In this document: piece after piece, positions 6,499 through 6,610 of the stretch | How the letters are laid out: every line of letters starts with the position of its first letter | Position numbering within the stretch: the stretch's first letter is position 1 | Source of the DNA: Bacteroidota bacterium | GTDB taxonomy: Bacteria > Bacteroidota > Bacteroidia > Chitinophagales > Chitinophagaceae | DNA: 6,610 nucleotides | Reading direction: 5' to 3' | Assembly: GCA_947462495.1 (NCBI GenBank) | Contig: CANHOY010000098.1 | Span: 1-6,610 of the forward strand | Notes under the pieces: model-generated | Seen by the model: the letters and a program-made list of their open reading frames with translations, nothing else | Told to the model about the DNA's origin: nothing | Database searches by the model: none | Translations under genes and position numbers: made by a program

Positions 6499-6610
6499 TT
6501 AAGTTGATTTTTTGAATTAAATAATATGTTATCAAATTGTTAACTGACAATGTAGACCATTAAATATTATAAAAAAATTAAAATTAAAATTATTTTTAAT
6601 TTAATTTAAT
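6499..6610. other. AT-rich upstream region of the susC-susD pair
   Basis: The 112 bases before the susC start contain no gene. The stretch 6559-6610 is entirely A and T, with repeats such as TTTAA near the right edge and an imperfect inverted repeat across about 6579-6610. It probably carries the susCD promoter, but I see no clean TAnnTTTG with a -33 box; the nearest fragment, on the minus strand, is TAACAATTTG, which has the wrong spacing. The region continues past the window. Confidence 0.5.

Noticed and set aside
6530..6550. TAACAATTTG on the minus strand as the susC promoter
   Set aside because: The spacing between TA and TTTG is four bases instead of two and no matching -33 box is visible.

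Overview
The window is AT-rich bacterial chromosome, most likely from a Bacteroidota and plausibly a Chitinophagaceae-type organism. The evidence is an adjacent SusC-like TonB-dependent receptor and SusD-like lipoprotein, A-rich leaders with no Shine-Dalgarno sequence, and TAnnTTTG-type promoter octamers. The family-level placement is inference.

Layout from left to right. Positions 1-596 (minus strand) hold a rhomboid intramembrane serine protease that runs off the left edge; all recognisable catalytic residues are inside the window. Just upstream of it, on the same strand and 17 bases away, is rlmH (614-1078), the 23S rRNA pseudouridine-1915 methyltransferase, which appears to start at TTG. 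The two probably form a short operon. A 199-base intergenic region (1079-1277) separates rlmH from a divergent gene of unknown function (1278-1751, plus strand) that encodes a small secreted protein. The octamer TATTTTTG occurs in both orientations in this gap, close to each start codon. After the secreted-protein gene come five tandem copies of CTAAT and then a perfect 15-bp GC-rich hairpin (1811-1843) flanked by A and T runs. That hairpin is placed to end transcription from both sides.

The right-hand two thirds is a minus-strand susC-susD pair: the SusC/RagA receptor (3358-6498, 1046 aa) followed after 32 bases by a SusD-like lipoprotein (probable start 3325, end 1862, 487 aa). Together they would form an outer-membrane nutrient importer: SusD acts as a surface lid and binding protein, and SusC as the TonB-driven barrel. 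No enzyme, sigma/anti-sigma pair or sensor is encoded in the window, and the terminator closes the downstream side, so the substrate cannot be read from this sequence. Upstream of susC (6499-6610) is a leader whose last 52 bases are pure A/T.

I found no convincing evidence of a new multi-gene system. The least explained items are the small secreted protein, the CTAAT array in its 3' region, and the enzyme-free SusCD pair.
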